Shown here piece by piece: positions 15,714 through 24,900 of a DNA stretch of 33,502 nt. Numbering within the stretch: position 1 is the stretch's first letter; every line of letters begins with the position of its first letter. The notes below the pieces were generated by a model. The model worked only from the letters and a program-made list of their open reading frames with translations. It made no database searches and was not told where the DNA came from. Position numbers and translations under genes: made by a program. Source of the DNA: a bacterium (GTDB taxonomy: Bacteria > Auribacterota > UBA3054); assembly GCA_017650925.1 (NCBI GenBank), contig JAGCDY010000107.1, forward strand, positions 1 to 33,502, in the 5' to 3' direction.

Positions 15714-16099
15714 CCGTCGACAAGCCTACGGTAATAGCAGGAGCTTCTCGCGACGCCTGAGCTGTCCTTTGTGTGGCAGGCGCCCTTGCCCAATGGCCTG
15801 ACGAGGTAAAGCAGCGAATTCTGCTCGCAGTTCACCCTGATCTCGACGATCTCGAGAACGTCTCCGCTCGTCGCGCCCTTTTCCCAGAGCTCGTTCCTGG
15901 AAGTGCTCCAGAAGGTCGCGTGCCCGGTCTTCAATGTGTGATCTAGGGCGGCCTGGTTCGCGTAGGCTATGATCAAAAGTTCGCCCGTCTCAGCATCCTG
16001 CACGCCCACGGGGACGACGTCGGCGCCGCAGTTGGCGACTTTTTTAAGTTTCGTGAAATCGAGCTGCAGAGCGCTCCCCTCTTCCAATTCTTTAGACAT
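15689..16099 (-). CDS. hisI: phosphoribosyl-AMP cyclohydrolase
   Basis: 136 aa, monofunctional length without the HisE domain. It opens the purine ring of phosphoribosyl-AMP in histidine synthesis. Family blocks are all present: VQDAETGELLIIAYANQAAL, TGHATFWSTSRNELWEKGATSGD, GKGACHTKD and SSCYYRRL. The metal-binding stretch usually read as DCDxD is NCEQN here, so all three acidic positions are changed, while the Cys and His of the zinc site remain. A subfamily with this variant probably exists, so I do not call it inactive. It is the last gene of the pcrA-pyrK run, 13 nt after the O-antigen-ligase-like gene. Other his genes are not in the window. Confidence 0.95.
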   Translation of the reverse strand: MSKELEEGSALQLDFTKLKKVANCGADVVPVGVQDAETGELLIIAYANQAALDHTLKTGHATFWSTSRNELWEKGATSGDVLEIVEIRVNCEQNSLLYLVRPLGKGACHTKDSSGVARSSCYYRRLVDGHLEKLPE

Positions 16100-16112
16100 A
16101 AGCGATCTTTTT

Positions 16113-17561
16113 TCAGTTTTGAGTTGCCTCGTTCTCGTTGTAATTTTGGAAAGCCATGGCCATGACCGCCAGGGCCACGAGCGTCAAGCCGGGAACGTGA
16201 AAATCGAAATCCAGCAGATTGTGGACGAAGAAACCGCCGGACGCCAGAATGCAAGAGAGCTGCAACGGGTCTTTTTTGGCGGCGGCCTTGAAATTGTCCC
16301 AGCCGTTGACTATGGGAAGATAAGAGGCCAAAAGCCAGCCTATGCCCGCGAAGATCCCGAATTCCGCCCACATATGCAAAAGCGTGTTGTGGGCAAAAAG
16401 CGTTCCTTCATTGCCGGTATATTTGCGGGCGAAGGAGTCTACGCCATGACCTGTCAACACTCTCTTCCTGATCATATCGAGCGCGGTCTTCCAGTAATCA
16501 AGGCGCGCACCGCCGGACGATACAAGCTTGTTTTTCAAGCCCATGCCGTATCCCCAGACCATGTTGACCGTCGCGAAGACGGCTCCCACGATAAAAACGC
16601 CTATCAAAAAATAAAGCGAAAGCGCTTTCGCCCTGTACAGGACGAAAGACCAGAGCACAAAAAGCGCGAAGGTGATCATGATGACCGATTTCGAGCGCGT
16701 CAAAAAAAGTGTCGCGAGCGCCAAAACAGTGGCGAGCAGGCCAATTATCTTCACGACTTGTTTGATCCCGCTCTTGTAGAGTCCCAATCCCAGCAGGGAA
16801 ACGATCATGCAATAGGAAGCCAGGATGTTGGGATTGGTGAAATTGGAGTAGACTCTGTCGCTCAGAAGGCGGTTGATATTAAATTGTTCCGTGGGGGTGT
16901 GATTAGTCTTAAACCAGGCGTTGGTGAAAGCCGTGAGAGTCTCGTATCCCTGTTCCTGGGCAAAGAACGATCTCGTTTTCTCAAGTCCGCCGCAAAACTG
17001 GAACAAAGCGTTCTGCGCCACGAAAAGCATGCCAAGGCAGATGACGAGCGCCGCCAGTTCCCTTCTTCCCCGCGTAAGAAAACTTACCACGGCCGCGTAG
17101 AAAAAGGCGCCGTAAAGAACATAGAGCGCTCCTCCCCAGGGATCGGCCGGAACTTTCGACATTTTTCCCGAGGCGATGACAGCCATCATGAGAAGGGCCC
17201 AGCCCAAGCCGACATAAGTGACGCTGTGGTTCTTGCTCATCACGCGGCATCGCGATAAAAGCGCCAGTACCGTGAGGGCGCCTATCGCGAAAAGGCCGTA
17301 CTCCAGGTACTTGTTCGGATAAGTTATCTGAAAAAGGGCCACGTAGGCAAACGACACGTAGGAAGGGAAAGTATGCTCGTCGGGCTTCAAGTCTATGCTT
17401 TTTTCCACAAGCGTCTTCTGCAGCATGTTATGCTGGGGAGATCCGAACCACAAGGGCGACCAGAAAAGCGCGATCAGGATAGAAATGAAAAGTATTTTGC
17501 CGACCAGCCTGCCAAAAGACGTCTCCCTGTCGGTGATGACGCCTAGCGAATTTTGTTCCAT
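16113..17561 (-). CDS. O-antigen ligase-like polytopic membrane protein
   Basis: 482 aa with about ten to twelve membrane segments. The O-antigen ligase/polymerase (WaaL/Wzy_C) signature lies in the large loop before the last helices: SGGARLDYWKTALDMIRKRV, LTGHGVDSFARKY and FAHNTLLHMWAEFGIFAGIGW. An upstream loop contains the family-like NRLLSDRVYSNFTNPNILASY. Such enzymes join polymerised glycans to lipid A-core or to proteins on the periplasmic face. The ATG at 17561 has AAGGAG 5 nt upstream and overlaps pyrK by 19 nt. Ligase, polymerase and protein glycosyltransferase cannot be separated by sequence. No other glycan genes lie nearby. Confidence 0.85.
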   Translation of the reverse strand: MEQNSLGVITDRETSFGRLVGKILFISILIALFWSPLWFGSPQHNMLQKTLVEKSIDLKPDEHTFPSYVSFAYVALFQITYPNKYLEYGLFAIGALTVLALLSRCRVMSKNHSVTYVGLGWALLMMAVIASGKMSKVPADPWGGALYVLYGAFFYAAVVSFLTRGRRELAALVICLGMLFVAQNALFQFCGGLEKTRSFFAQEQGYETLTAFTNAWFKTNHTPTEQFNINRLLSDRVYSNFTNPNILASYCMIVSLLGLGLYKSGIKQVVKIIGLLATVLALATLFLTRSKSVIMITFALFVLWSFVLYRAKALSLYFLIGVFIVGAVFATVNMVWGYGMGLKNKLVSSGGARLDYWKTALDMIRKRVLTGHGVDSFARKYTGNEGTLFAHNTLLHMWAEFGIFAGIGWLLASYLPIVNGWDNFKAAAKKDPLQLSCILASGGFFVHNLLDFDFHVPGLTLVALAVMAMAFQNYNENEATQN

Positions 17562-18313
17562 ACGATCTCCTTAGCGTTGAAAACCGGACCTTCCTTGCAA
17601 ACCCTTTTCATGCCTTCCGCCGTCGGCACCGTGCAGCCTACGCACACTCCCATGCCGCAGCCCATGTAGGCCTCCATGCAGACTTCCAGCACGAGCCCTT
17701 TCTGTTCGGCGAAAACGGCCAGGGCTTTGAGCATCGGCAGAGGCCCGCAGGCGTAAAGCTTCGTATCTGTATCCCAGGCGGCCTTTTCCTCCAAAGCCGT
17801 CACGACGGTCCCCTTGACGCCCTTCGACCCGTTGTCGGTTGCGACCGTAGGCTCTATGCCTAGTTTTGAGAATTCGTCCAGCAGAAGCAGGTCGCCTTTG
17901 TCGCGCGCCCCCAGAACGACGGAGACTTTCTTTCCTTCTTTCTTCAGCTGCGATGCCAAATAAAGGAGAGGGGGCGTGCCTACGCCGCCGCCAATTAAAA
18001 GGGCGCTCTCGCAATCAGTGTCGAAGCCGTTGCCCAAAGGCCCTATTATGTCGAGTTCCGAGGAGGGTTCCAGGCTTCCCAAATATTCCGTGCCTTTGCC
18101 TATCATGCGGAAAACGAACGTCAACGTCCCCTTTTCCTTGTCGGCCATGGCGATGCTGATAGGCTTGCGCAGAAGGGTGGCGCCGCTAGTCGCGAGCTCG
18201 GCGAACTGGCCAGGGCGGGACTGCGCGGCAAGTTTCGGCGCTTTGACTACCAACATGCGGTGGTCATGGTTCAGCGCCCTGTTTTCCAAAACTTTTGTTA
18301 TTTCGCGATCCAT
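17543..18313 (-). CDS. pyrK: dihydroorotate dehydrogenase electron-transfer subunit (PyrK)
   Basis: 256 aa. It carries FAD and a [2Fe-2S] cluster and passes electrons from type 1B dihydroorotate dehydrogenase to NAD+. The FAD region shows RPGQFAEL and LRKPISIAMAD, the NAD region LLIGGGVGTPPLLYLA and YACGPLPMLKAL, and the cluster motif is MGCGMGVCVGCTVP followed by RVCKEGPVF (four Cys). The four-cysteine motif and EAYMGCGMGVCVGC favour PyrK over the NfnA paralogue at 11185-12012. pyrD is not adjacent; the gene lies 3 nt after a DUF362 ferredoxin-like gene and overlaps the O-antigen-ligase-like gene, so a different redox partner is conceivable. Confidence 0.88.
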   Translation of the reverse strand: MDREITKVLENRALNHDHRMLVVKAPKLAAQSRPGQFAELATSGATLLRKPISIAMADKEKGTLTFVFRMIGKGTEYLGSLEPSSELDIIGPLGNGFDTDCESALLIGGGVGTPPLLYLASQLKKEGKKVSVVLGARDKGDLLLLDEFSKLGIEPTVATDNGSKGVKGTVVTALEEKAAWDTDTKLYACGPLPMLKALAVFAEQKGLVLEVCMEAYMGCGMGVCVGCTVPTAEGMKRVCKEGPVFNAKEIVWNKIR

Positions 18314-18316
18314 TTC

Positions 18317-19498
18317 TCAAATGCTGAATTTAGATATAAATGTACCAAAAACCCGGCTCAAAAAGTTAAGCAGCGAATTGAAGTGGAAGATACGGTCCAA
18401 AAGAGAACGTTTCAGCTTGATTGCGTCCGCCGGGCAGAACTCGTGGCAGCAGTAGCAGCGGATGCAGTCTTTGCTCACGTTTCTTCCCCTTTCCGGATCG
18501 ATCGCCGGAGGCTTGACCGGGCAGCCGTTCCGGCAGCGGAAACACTTGATGCATTTCGTTGGATCTATCTGGGGATGCGGAGCCCACTGCGCTCCGAACC
18601 AACGCATGAACCACTTCGGCATCGGGAGCATCCTTATGATGTCTTTGCTGTGGGAGACCTGCTTGAAGTCTTTTACCTTAACTTCCTCCGGCTTAAGCAG
18701 CGGGAAAGTCGATTTTTCTTCGCCCTCGCCGTAACCCAGACGCAGCGCCGCCGTAACGGTCGGGACTTTCATGGGGTCCAATCCTATGATGCGGCAGGCC
18801 GCCATGTCGACAGCCAGAAGATCGTTTGAGGCCAGAAGCAAGCCAAGCTCTTTCGGGCTTCCGCCGGAGGGGCCGTCCCCTTCCATGGCGACGATGCCGT
18901 CCATTACCGCCAGGGCGACGTTCGCGGTCTTGTTGATCTCCACCATCAGTTCGCCCATGAGATCGTTGTTCCTCAGGCGCAAATGATAGTTGCTCTTCCT
19001 GACGCCGACCATCAGACCGTACTGGTTCTTTATGGCGCCGGTGAAATTCATCTGGACGTGCGTCTTCAGTTTCGGGAGCGTAATTATGACGTCGGCTTCC
19101 TTTATGGCCCTGGCCAGGACCAGCCTCTGCGAGACCCTGTTCTCAGGCCTGGGATAAACGTCCTCGTTCTCGAAGTCGGCGACCGGTACTTTCTCCCTTT
19201 CCAATATCTCTTCCAGACCTCCTGATCTGATGGCGGACGCGAGCGTTCCCATGCCAGGGCTGTCGCCGACGAAGGGAAGGCCTCCCGCTTCCTTGACAAG
19301 AAGTATCATGGCCTCCACCAGTCTCGGATCGGTGGTCACCGCTTTGGCGACGTTGTAGGAACCGAGAAGGTTGGCTTTCAAAAGGACCTTTTGTCCCGGT
19401 TTAACAAAGGCCTCTATGCCGCCCAGGGGCGCTAAAAGTTCGCGCAGCTTCGGAAGAACGTCCTCGTAAGTCGCGCGAACGATCGTTACTTGCGACAT
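18317..19498 (-). CDS. DUF362 protein with two C-terminal [4Fe-4S] clusters
   Basis: 393 aa. The DUF362 domain covers about residues 1-290, with GQKVLLKANLLGSYNVAKAV, FVGDSPGMGT, LPKLKTHVQMNFTGAIKNQYG and AMEGDGPSGGSPKELGLLLAS. A two-cluster ferredoxin module follows near residues 315-365 (CIKCFRCRNGCP and CIRCYCCHEFCP), and the tail LLDRIFHFNSLLNFLSRVFG is amphipathic or membrane-associating. DUF362 proteins are widespread in anaerobes and their reaction is unknown. The start overlaps the end of pcrA by 13 nt; pyrK begins 3 nt after its stop, so these two iron-sulfur proteins are very probably co-translated. Confidence 0.92.
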   Translation of the reverse strand: MSQVTIVRATYEDVLPKLRELLAPLGGIEAFVKPGQKVLLKANLLGSYNVAKAVTTDPRLVEAMILLVKEAGGLPFVGDSPGMGTLASAIRSGGLEEILEREKVPVADFENEDVYPRPENRVSQRLVLARAIKEADVIITLPKLKTHVQMNFTGAIKNQYGLMVGVRKSNYHLRLRNNDLMGELMVEINKTANVALAVMDGIVAMEGDGPSGGSPKELGLLLASNDLLAVDMAACRIIGLDPMKVPTVTAALRLGYGEGEEKSTFPLLKPEEVKVKDFKQVSHSKDIIRMLPMPKWFMRWFGAQWAPHPQIDPTKCIKCFRCRNGCPVKPPAIDPERGRNVSKDCIRCYCCHEFCPADAIKLKRSLLDRIFHFNSLLNFLSRVFGTFISKFSI

Positions 19499-21750
19499 GG
19501 CTTACCGGTACCTGGTTTGAGCGGTTTAAGTTTCGCGTATTTCGCCACCAGCACCTTGGGCGTCGGGAGATTCTCAAACTCTATGGTCAGTCTCGCCGAT
19601 TCCCCTTCGCCCGAAATGGAGGAGATCACGCCGTTGCCGAAGTGCGTGTGCACCACGGCCATTCCGACGGTGAGGTCGCCGGTGTCCACCGTGCCGGCCG
19701 GTTTGGAAGGAAGCTTCTGCGTGCCCGTGGATTCGCTCAGCAATATCTTGCGGTTGCTGAAGCGGCGCTCCACATGGTTGGGCGCGATCTCGCCCAAAAA
19801 GCGGGAGGGATCCCTCGACTGGTTGACGCCGAACATCACCCTCTTCAGGGCGCAGGACAAGAAGAGCCTTTCCTTGGCGCGCGTCATGCCGACGTAGCAG
19901 AGCCTTCTCTCCTCTTCGATCTCGTCTTTCACGCCCTTGGCGTTGATGTGCGGGAAGAGGTCCTCCTCCATGCCCATGATGAAGACGACCGGGAACTCCA
20001 AGCCCTTGGCGTTGTGGATCGTCATGAGCGTAAGCGTGTCGGCCTCGTCGTTCCATTTGTCGATATCGGCGGTTATGGCCACCTCGTTCAGGAAGCCTTC
20101 CGTCGAGGCCTTCTCGTCGGTCGTGGTGTTCTCATAATCGGCCACCGCGGAGATCAGTTCGCCGATGTTTTCCCGTCTCTCAACGTCTTCCTCGTCGTCG
20201 CCCGGGCAGATCTTCTCTATGTATTCGGTCTTCTCGAGAATGAAGTTCAAGAACTCCGTCGGAAGCATCGTCTTCTGCGCCTCCGTCAGCTCCTCCATCA
20301 GGTCGAGGAATTTCTGGAGCTTCTTGTGCACGGCATCCGTGAAGCGGTCGATGCGGCGGTGCTGCTGGATGGCCTCGAAGAAAGTTATGCCGGCCGTCTG
20401 CGCGAAACTGGCCAGCGTCTCCTGGGTCGTCTCGCCCAAACCCCTCGTCGGGCTGTTTATGATGCGGCGCAGGCTAACGTCGTCAAAATTGTTGAGGGCC
20501 GCCCGCATGTAAGCGAGCTGATCCTTGATCTCGCGGCGGCTGTAGAAGCCGGTGTCGCCCACCAGCTTGTAGGGAATACGGTTCTTGACCATCGCTTCCT
20601 CTATGAGGCGGGAGAGCAGATGCACGCGGTAGAAGACGACAATGTCATGGCGCTTGTAACCTTCCCTCAGGAGCTTTTTCACCTGCCTGATTATCTCTTC
20701 CGTCTCCTCGTGCTCGTCCTTGGCGCTGTAAAAGGAAACTTTCTTGCCGTTCTCGTTCTCGGTCGTCAGATTCTTCTCCCAGCGTCCCGTGTTCTGCGCT
20801 ATGACGTCGTTCGCCGCGTCCAGGATGGACATGGTCGAACGGTAATTCCTTTCGAGCACGGTCTTCTTAGCCTCGGGATAATCCTTTTCGAAGGAAAGGA
20901 TGTTGCCGATCTCGGCGCCGCGGAAACGGTAGATCGACTGGTCGGGGTCGCCCACCACGAAGATGTTCCTGTGTTTCGCGACGAGCATTTTGACGAGCTG
21001 GTACTGCGCGTAGTTAGTGTCCTGGTATTCGTCGACAAGAACGTAGTCGAAACTGTCCTGGTAATGCTTGAGCACCTCGGGATCACGCTTGAGAAGCAAG
21101 ACGGTGCGCATGATGAGGTCGTCGAAGTCCAGGGCCCTGACGCGTTTCAGTTCCCTCTCATATTCCCTGTAGACCTTGGCCACCAGTTCGTCGTTGTACT
21201 CCTTCGAACGCTCGGCCCTTTTCATATACTTTTCCGCGTTCTCAAGCCTATCCTTGGCCAAGCCTATGGCGTTGGCGAAATACTGGGGTTTCAGATGCTT
21301 GTCCGCGATGTCCTGGCGGCGCATGCATTCCTTCAGAAGCATCAGCTGATCGTTCTGATCGTAAATGACGAAGCCCTTTTCAAAACCGATCTTCTCGCGG
21401 TTGGCTCTCAAAACTTTCAAACAGAAGGAGTGGAACGTGGAGATCGGAACATATTTCCCGACCAATTGATCGACCCTGTTGGCCATCTCCTGGGCAGCCT
21501 TGTTCGTGAAAGTCACGGCTAGGATCCTTTGCGGCGCGATGCCCTTTGAGATGAGATAGGCTATGCGGTAAGTGAGAACTCTGGTCTTTCCGCTGCCGGC
21601 TCCGGCTATAACAAGCTGGGGGCCGTTTTCAGCGGTCACGGCAGAAAGCTGCGTGGGATTCAGGGACGACTTGAGATCGAAAGAACTTTTGGCGGCGGCC
21701 GCCTTGGCGGGAGCGTTTTTAGCCTTGGCAATTTTTTTCGTGGTTGCCAT
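19486..21750 (-). CDS. pcrA: UvrD/PcrA-type superfamily 1 DNA helicase
   Basis: 754 aa from the ATG at 21750; a TTG 16 codons upstream lies in the leader and is rejected. A Lys/Ala-rich tail (about 1-25) precedes the helicase core: Q motif LNPTQLSAV, Walker A GAGSGKT, VTFTNKAAQEM, ISTFHSFC, DEYQDTN (motif II), VGDPDQSIYRFRGAE (motif III), LERNYRST (IV), LTLMTIHNAKGLEFPVVFI (V) and RRLCYVGMTRAKERL (VI). The C-terminus (VGMAVVHTHFGNGVISSI to YAKLKPL) is the Tudor-like domain typical of PcrA/UvrD. It translocates 3'-5' on single strands in excision and mismatch repair and removes RNA polymerase. It is the first gene of a five-gene run. Confidence 0.95.
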   Translation of the reverse strand: MATTKKIAKAKNAPAKAAAAKSSFDLKSSLNPTQLSAVTAENGPQLVIAGAGSGKTRVLTYRIAYLISKGIAPQRILAVTFTNKAAQEMANRVDQLVGKYVPISTFHSFCLKVLRANREKIGFEKGFVIYDQNDQLMLLKECMRRQDIADKHLKPQYFANAIGLAKDRLENAEKYMKRAERSKEYNDELVAKVYREYERELKRVRALDFDDLIMRTVLLLKRDPEVLKHYQDSFDYVLVDEYQDTNYAQYQLVKMLVAKHRNIFVVGDPDQSIYRFRGAEIGNILSFEKDYPEAKKTVLERNYRSTMSILDAANDVIAQNTGRWEKNLTTENENGKKVSFYSAKDEHEETEEIIRQVKKLLREGYKRHDIVVFYRVHLLSRLIEEAMVKNRIPYKLVGDTGFYSRREIKDQLAYMRAALNNFDDVSLRRIINSPTRGLGETTQETLASFAQTAGITFFEAIQQHRRIDRFTDAVHKKLQKFLDLMEELTEAQKTMLPTEFLNFILEKTEYIEKICPGDDEEDVERRENIGELISAVADYENTTTDEKASTEGFLNEVAITADIDKWNDEADTLTLMTIHNAKGLEFPVVFIMGMEEDLFPHINAKGVKDEIEEERRLCYVGMTRAKERLFLSCALKRVMFGVNQSRDPSRFLGEIAPNHVERRFSNRKILLSESTGTQKLPSKPAGTVDTGDLTVGMAVVHTHFGNGVISSISGEGESARLTIEFENLPTPKVLVAKYAKLKPLKPGTGKPCRK

Positions 21751-21814
21751 AAGTTTGGGAACGGGGGAAGTGTTGGTTAAAAATTCAATAAATATCAAGT
21801 ACCTATATATGTTT

Positions 21815-21843
21815 ATTTTACCATATCAGACCCGAAATTTCAA
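21815..21843 (-). promoter_or_regulatory. sigma70-like promoter of pcrA operon
   Basis: On the minus strand TTGAAA (21843-21838), 17-bp spacer, TAAAAT (21820-21815). The predicted start near 21808 gives a leader of about 58 nt. No SD precedes the ATG. Confidence 0.65.
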
Positions 21844-21850
21844 GACGAAT

Positions 21851-21869
21851 TGTCGGTAAAAAACCGACA
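21851..21869. promoter_or_regulatory. 19-bp perfect palindrome TGTCGGT-N5-ACCGACA
   Basis: Half-sites 21851-21857 and 21863-21869 flank AAAAA. It lies 8 bp upstream of the pcrA -35 and about 55 bp upstream of the pilin-like gene, in a divergent intergenic region, so it could be a binding site for a dimeric regulator acting on either gene. It does not match the TGTTC-N4-GAACA LexA motif described for Verrucomicrobia. Confidence 0.5.
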
Positions 21870-21913
21870 CGCCGCCGCCCTTTTCCACTACATGTTAACT
21901 TGCTGGCAAAAGC

Positions 21914-21919
21914 TAGAAT
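21914..21919 (+). promoter_or_regulatory. candidate -10 box of pilin-like gene (leaderless)
   Basis: TAGAAT ends 5 nt before the ATG at 21925. There is no SD (only AGG 2 nt before the ATG) and no good -35 at 16-18 bp. Confidence 0.3.
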
Positions 21920-21924
21920 AGGTC

Positions 21925-24900
21925 ATGATTTTCAAAAAAAATAAAAAACGCGGATTTATCCTGCCGGCCACTCTGATTTTCCTCGCCGCCCTGGGCGCGC
22001 TGGCGACCTTTTTCGCACTTCAGATAGGGCTTGAGCAGCAGATATCCTCCAGTCTCATAAAAAGCGACCAGGAAAAACTGATATGCCTCTCGGCCCTGGA
22101 ACACGTAAGGGCCCTCATGGAGACCGCAGAAATAAGTTGTCCCGGCTCCTGGCTGGCCGCCGGAATGGCCGGACCCTACGACTTTGAAGGCAGGAACTAC
22201 AGGATAAAGATAAGCCCGCTGACGTCCAATGCCGCCTACCAGGAATTCTTCGACGGAACTTTTTGGCAGAACCAGACGCCCGTATCCCTGGCGGATCCAA
22301 AAGATATCCTCTCCGCCAAAAAGCGCGAAAATAAGAGCAAGACGCATGACGAACGTCTGAACGAACTGGCCCTCATCCTGAGCGACGCCTGCGACGAGAA
22401 CCGCGCCGTCAACGAAAACGCCGGGCAATACGGAGCGGAAGCAGTGGAGTTTTCAGAGATACTCAGCGACGACGGCAGCGAACTGCGTTTGGCTTACCGC
22501 GCCAACGCCGTCTACAAGGAAAGAGCCGTGACGTCTCTCCCCTACTTCTACGGGAACAGGGACTACGACTCAGCCGCTCCCCTTACGGAAGACTCCCCTT
22601 TTCAAAGGGAGCTCTTCGATCCTTCGACCGCCAGACACGTTCTAAGGGACGAATGCGAAAAAGGGAACGGCAGGATCAGGATCGCGCTCTCAAGGGATCC
22701 CGTAACGGACGGCAAGGAAAGCGCCATCCTGAAAGATTGGCAGCGGAAAAAAATGAGAGCGTTCCCTGTCGACGGCCTCTGGCGGAACTGCCGCATCGCC
22801 TTCTTTGGCCTGGCCGTCAAGGGCATAACGCCCAGGGCGGTCCATAACATAATCGACTCCGACGGCGACAGCGTTTACCTAAGGGACGAACAGGGCCTTT
22901 TCTGCGCGATAACTAACGCAAGCTACCGCTTCGCCCAGCTGAGGGGATGGGTGCACTCTGAGACCCTCTATTCGGAGGCGCCCTACCAAACGCTCTGGTT
23001 GGCGGCCGGCGACCTGCAGAAAGACAAATATTACTGCGTCCAGATCCAGGACGCCAATTTTCCGGTGCCCACGGCCGACAGCGCCTACGGGACGGTCCGC
23101 AACAAAAAACTGATTGCCGGAGGAGATCCCCTGAGTCTGGAGGAGACGGAAGCGAACGGCTACGTTACGGACTACGCGCTCTTAAAGCCTCAGAAGGCCG
23201 ACCGCGACGGAGGGATCGAACTTATCTTAAGGAGCCCGTCTGACTGTTCTCCCAAATGCCGCGTCAGGATCAACAGCGTCTATTTCCGCCGGCCCGACAT
23301 CGTGTCCGTCATCAACAGAAGCGACGAGCCCGTTTTCCTGTCCAACTGGAAACTCACGGCGCAGACCGGAGAAGGCGTGTATCTGTTGGGGACCCTTCCA
23401 AGTTACGCCGCGCTCCCGCCGGGAGGCAGGTTCTATCTTTCGGATCAGACGGAAATACTAAGGGAGGAATACGGCTTTAGGGAGCTAAAACACGACAGGC
23501 CGGAAAAAGAGGCGGCCATATCGCTCCTGGGCGGAAGCTGGGGGCTGGATTACGAAATAAGCTCGGTCAAAGAAACGAAAAAGGGCGCGCAATATTATAC
23601 CGTGATAAGCTGCAAAAACGCCTTTTGGGAAAAGGACGAGCTTATGGACGAGGTGGCGGAAATTAAAGACGGCCTGCGCTTCCCAATAGAAGGCGGCAAC
23701 ACAAGGGCGGCGCTTATCTTCTCCAACCTCAGGCTGGAGCGCTACGCCGGATTGAAGGAAGGAGACAAGCTCAGGATAGTCGGCCTGCCTCGCCATGTGG
23801 AGTACGCCTCCCTCACTCTGAAAAACGAGTATTCCCAGGTCGCCGCCAAAACGAAAGGCATAAAACACCCAAAAGACGCCAAGCGCTACTCGAGCCTTCT
23901 GAAAGAAAACGATGTCTGGCGGTCGAACGAGATGCCCTTCGAAAACTTTGCTCCCTCAGGTATCAGAAAATACTACGACCGTCCGCTGACCAATGACAGC
24001 GAGGTTTTCGCCGCGCTTTCAAGAAGCGTCCGGCACTCCGAAGAGCTGAAGAAACTTTATTCGGGATCCGACGCTCTGACGCTTTACGCGAAAGATTTTC
24101 CGGCGTCCGCGGCGGGATACAAGGGCGATTGGCAGCTATCCGGCGGAAAAGCCAAAAAAACGGAGGACGGGCTCGCGTTCTCCTCGTCATACTGGCCGAA
24201 AGATTTCTGGCGGGGGCAGAAGCTGCGCGTAATTGAGGGAGAATTAAAAGACGAGGTGTTCGCCGTGACAGGAAGCGTGAGAAATGTCGTATTGATCGGC
24301 GGCGCTTCCCTGCCGCGAAGGCTGCGCTTGGAGAATTTCACGGAAGGCCTTGCCGCGCTGGGGCCCGGGTACAGGAACATATTCTTCACCGCGCACAAAA
24401 ACAACGCCTGCGGGGAATGGACCTTCTCCAACCTTTGGGATTGCCTCGAGGGGGAATTGTACGCCAAGGGCCTTTCCGACGCGATCGATTCCGGGGAATT
24501 CCTGGAGGAAAACCACAACGCTCTCATAACCCCCGAGATCTTCGATTGGGAGAAAAACGCCTGGGAAAAATTCCCTCCCTTCCGTTTCCAAAAAAACGAC
24601 AGCGCTTATCTGACCACCGTAAAAAAGCGTCATCTCTCCGCAAGCGGCTGCCTGAAGCTTAAGCTGACTGCCAAAGGCTTGGACGACGCTTCCGGCTCGG
24701 GCCGCGCCTGGTTCCAAGGGATAGCGGTCTGCCCGAAGCTCAGGCCAGCGGCGGTAAGCGAAGAACCGATGGTACCGAAAGGGCCCATCCCCCTGACAGT
24801 TTACCCTAACCTCCTTTTCAACTTCCCCGCTTTGAAATTCTACCGTCTCGAAGTCACGGTCGGATCAAAAGTTTTCAGGTACATCCTGTCCATTGGTCAG

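Noticed and set aside
19642-21522. Long open frame on the plus strand opposite pcrA (also 27813-29252 opposite accC and 2316-3632 opposite the FGE-like gene)
   Set aside because: They mirror strongly conserved genes codon for codon and have no family motifs; high GC content makes long antisense frames common.
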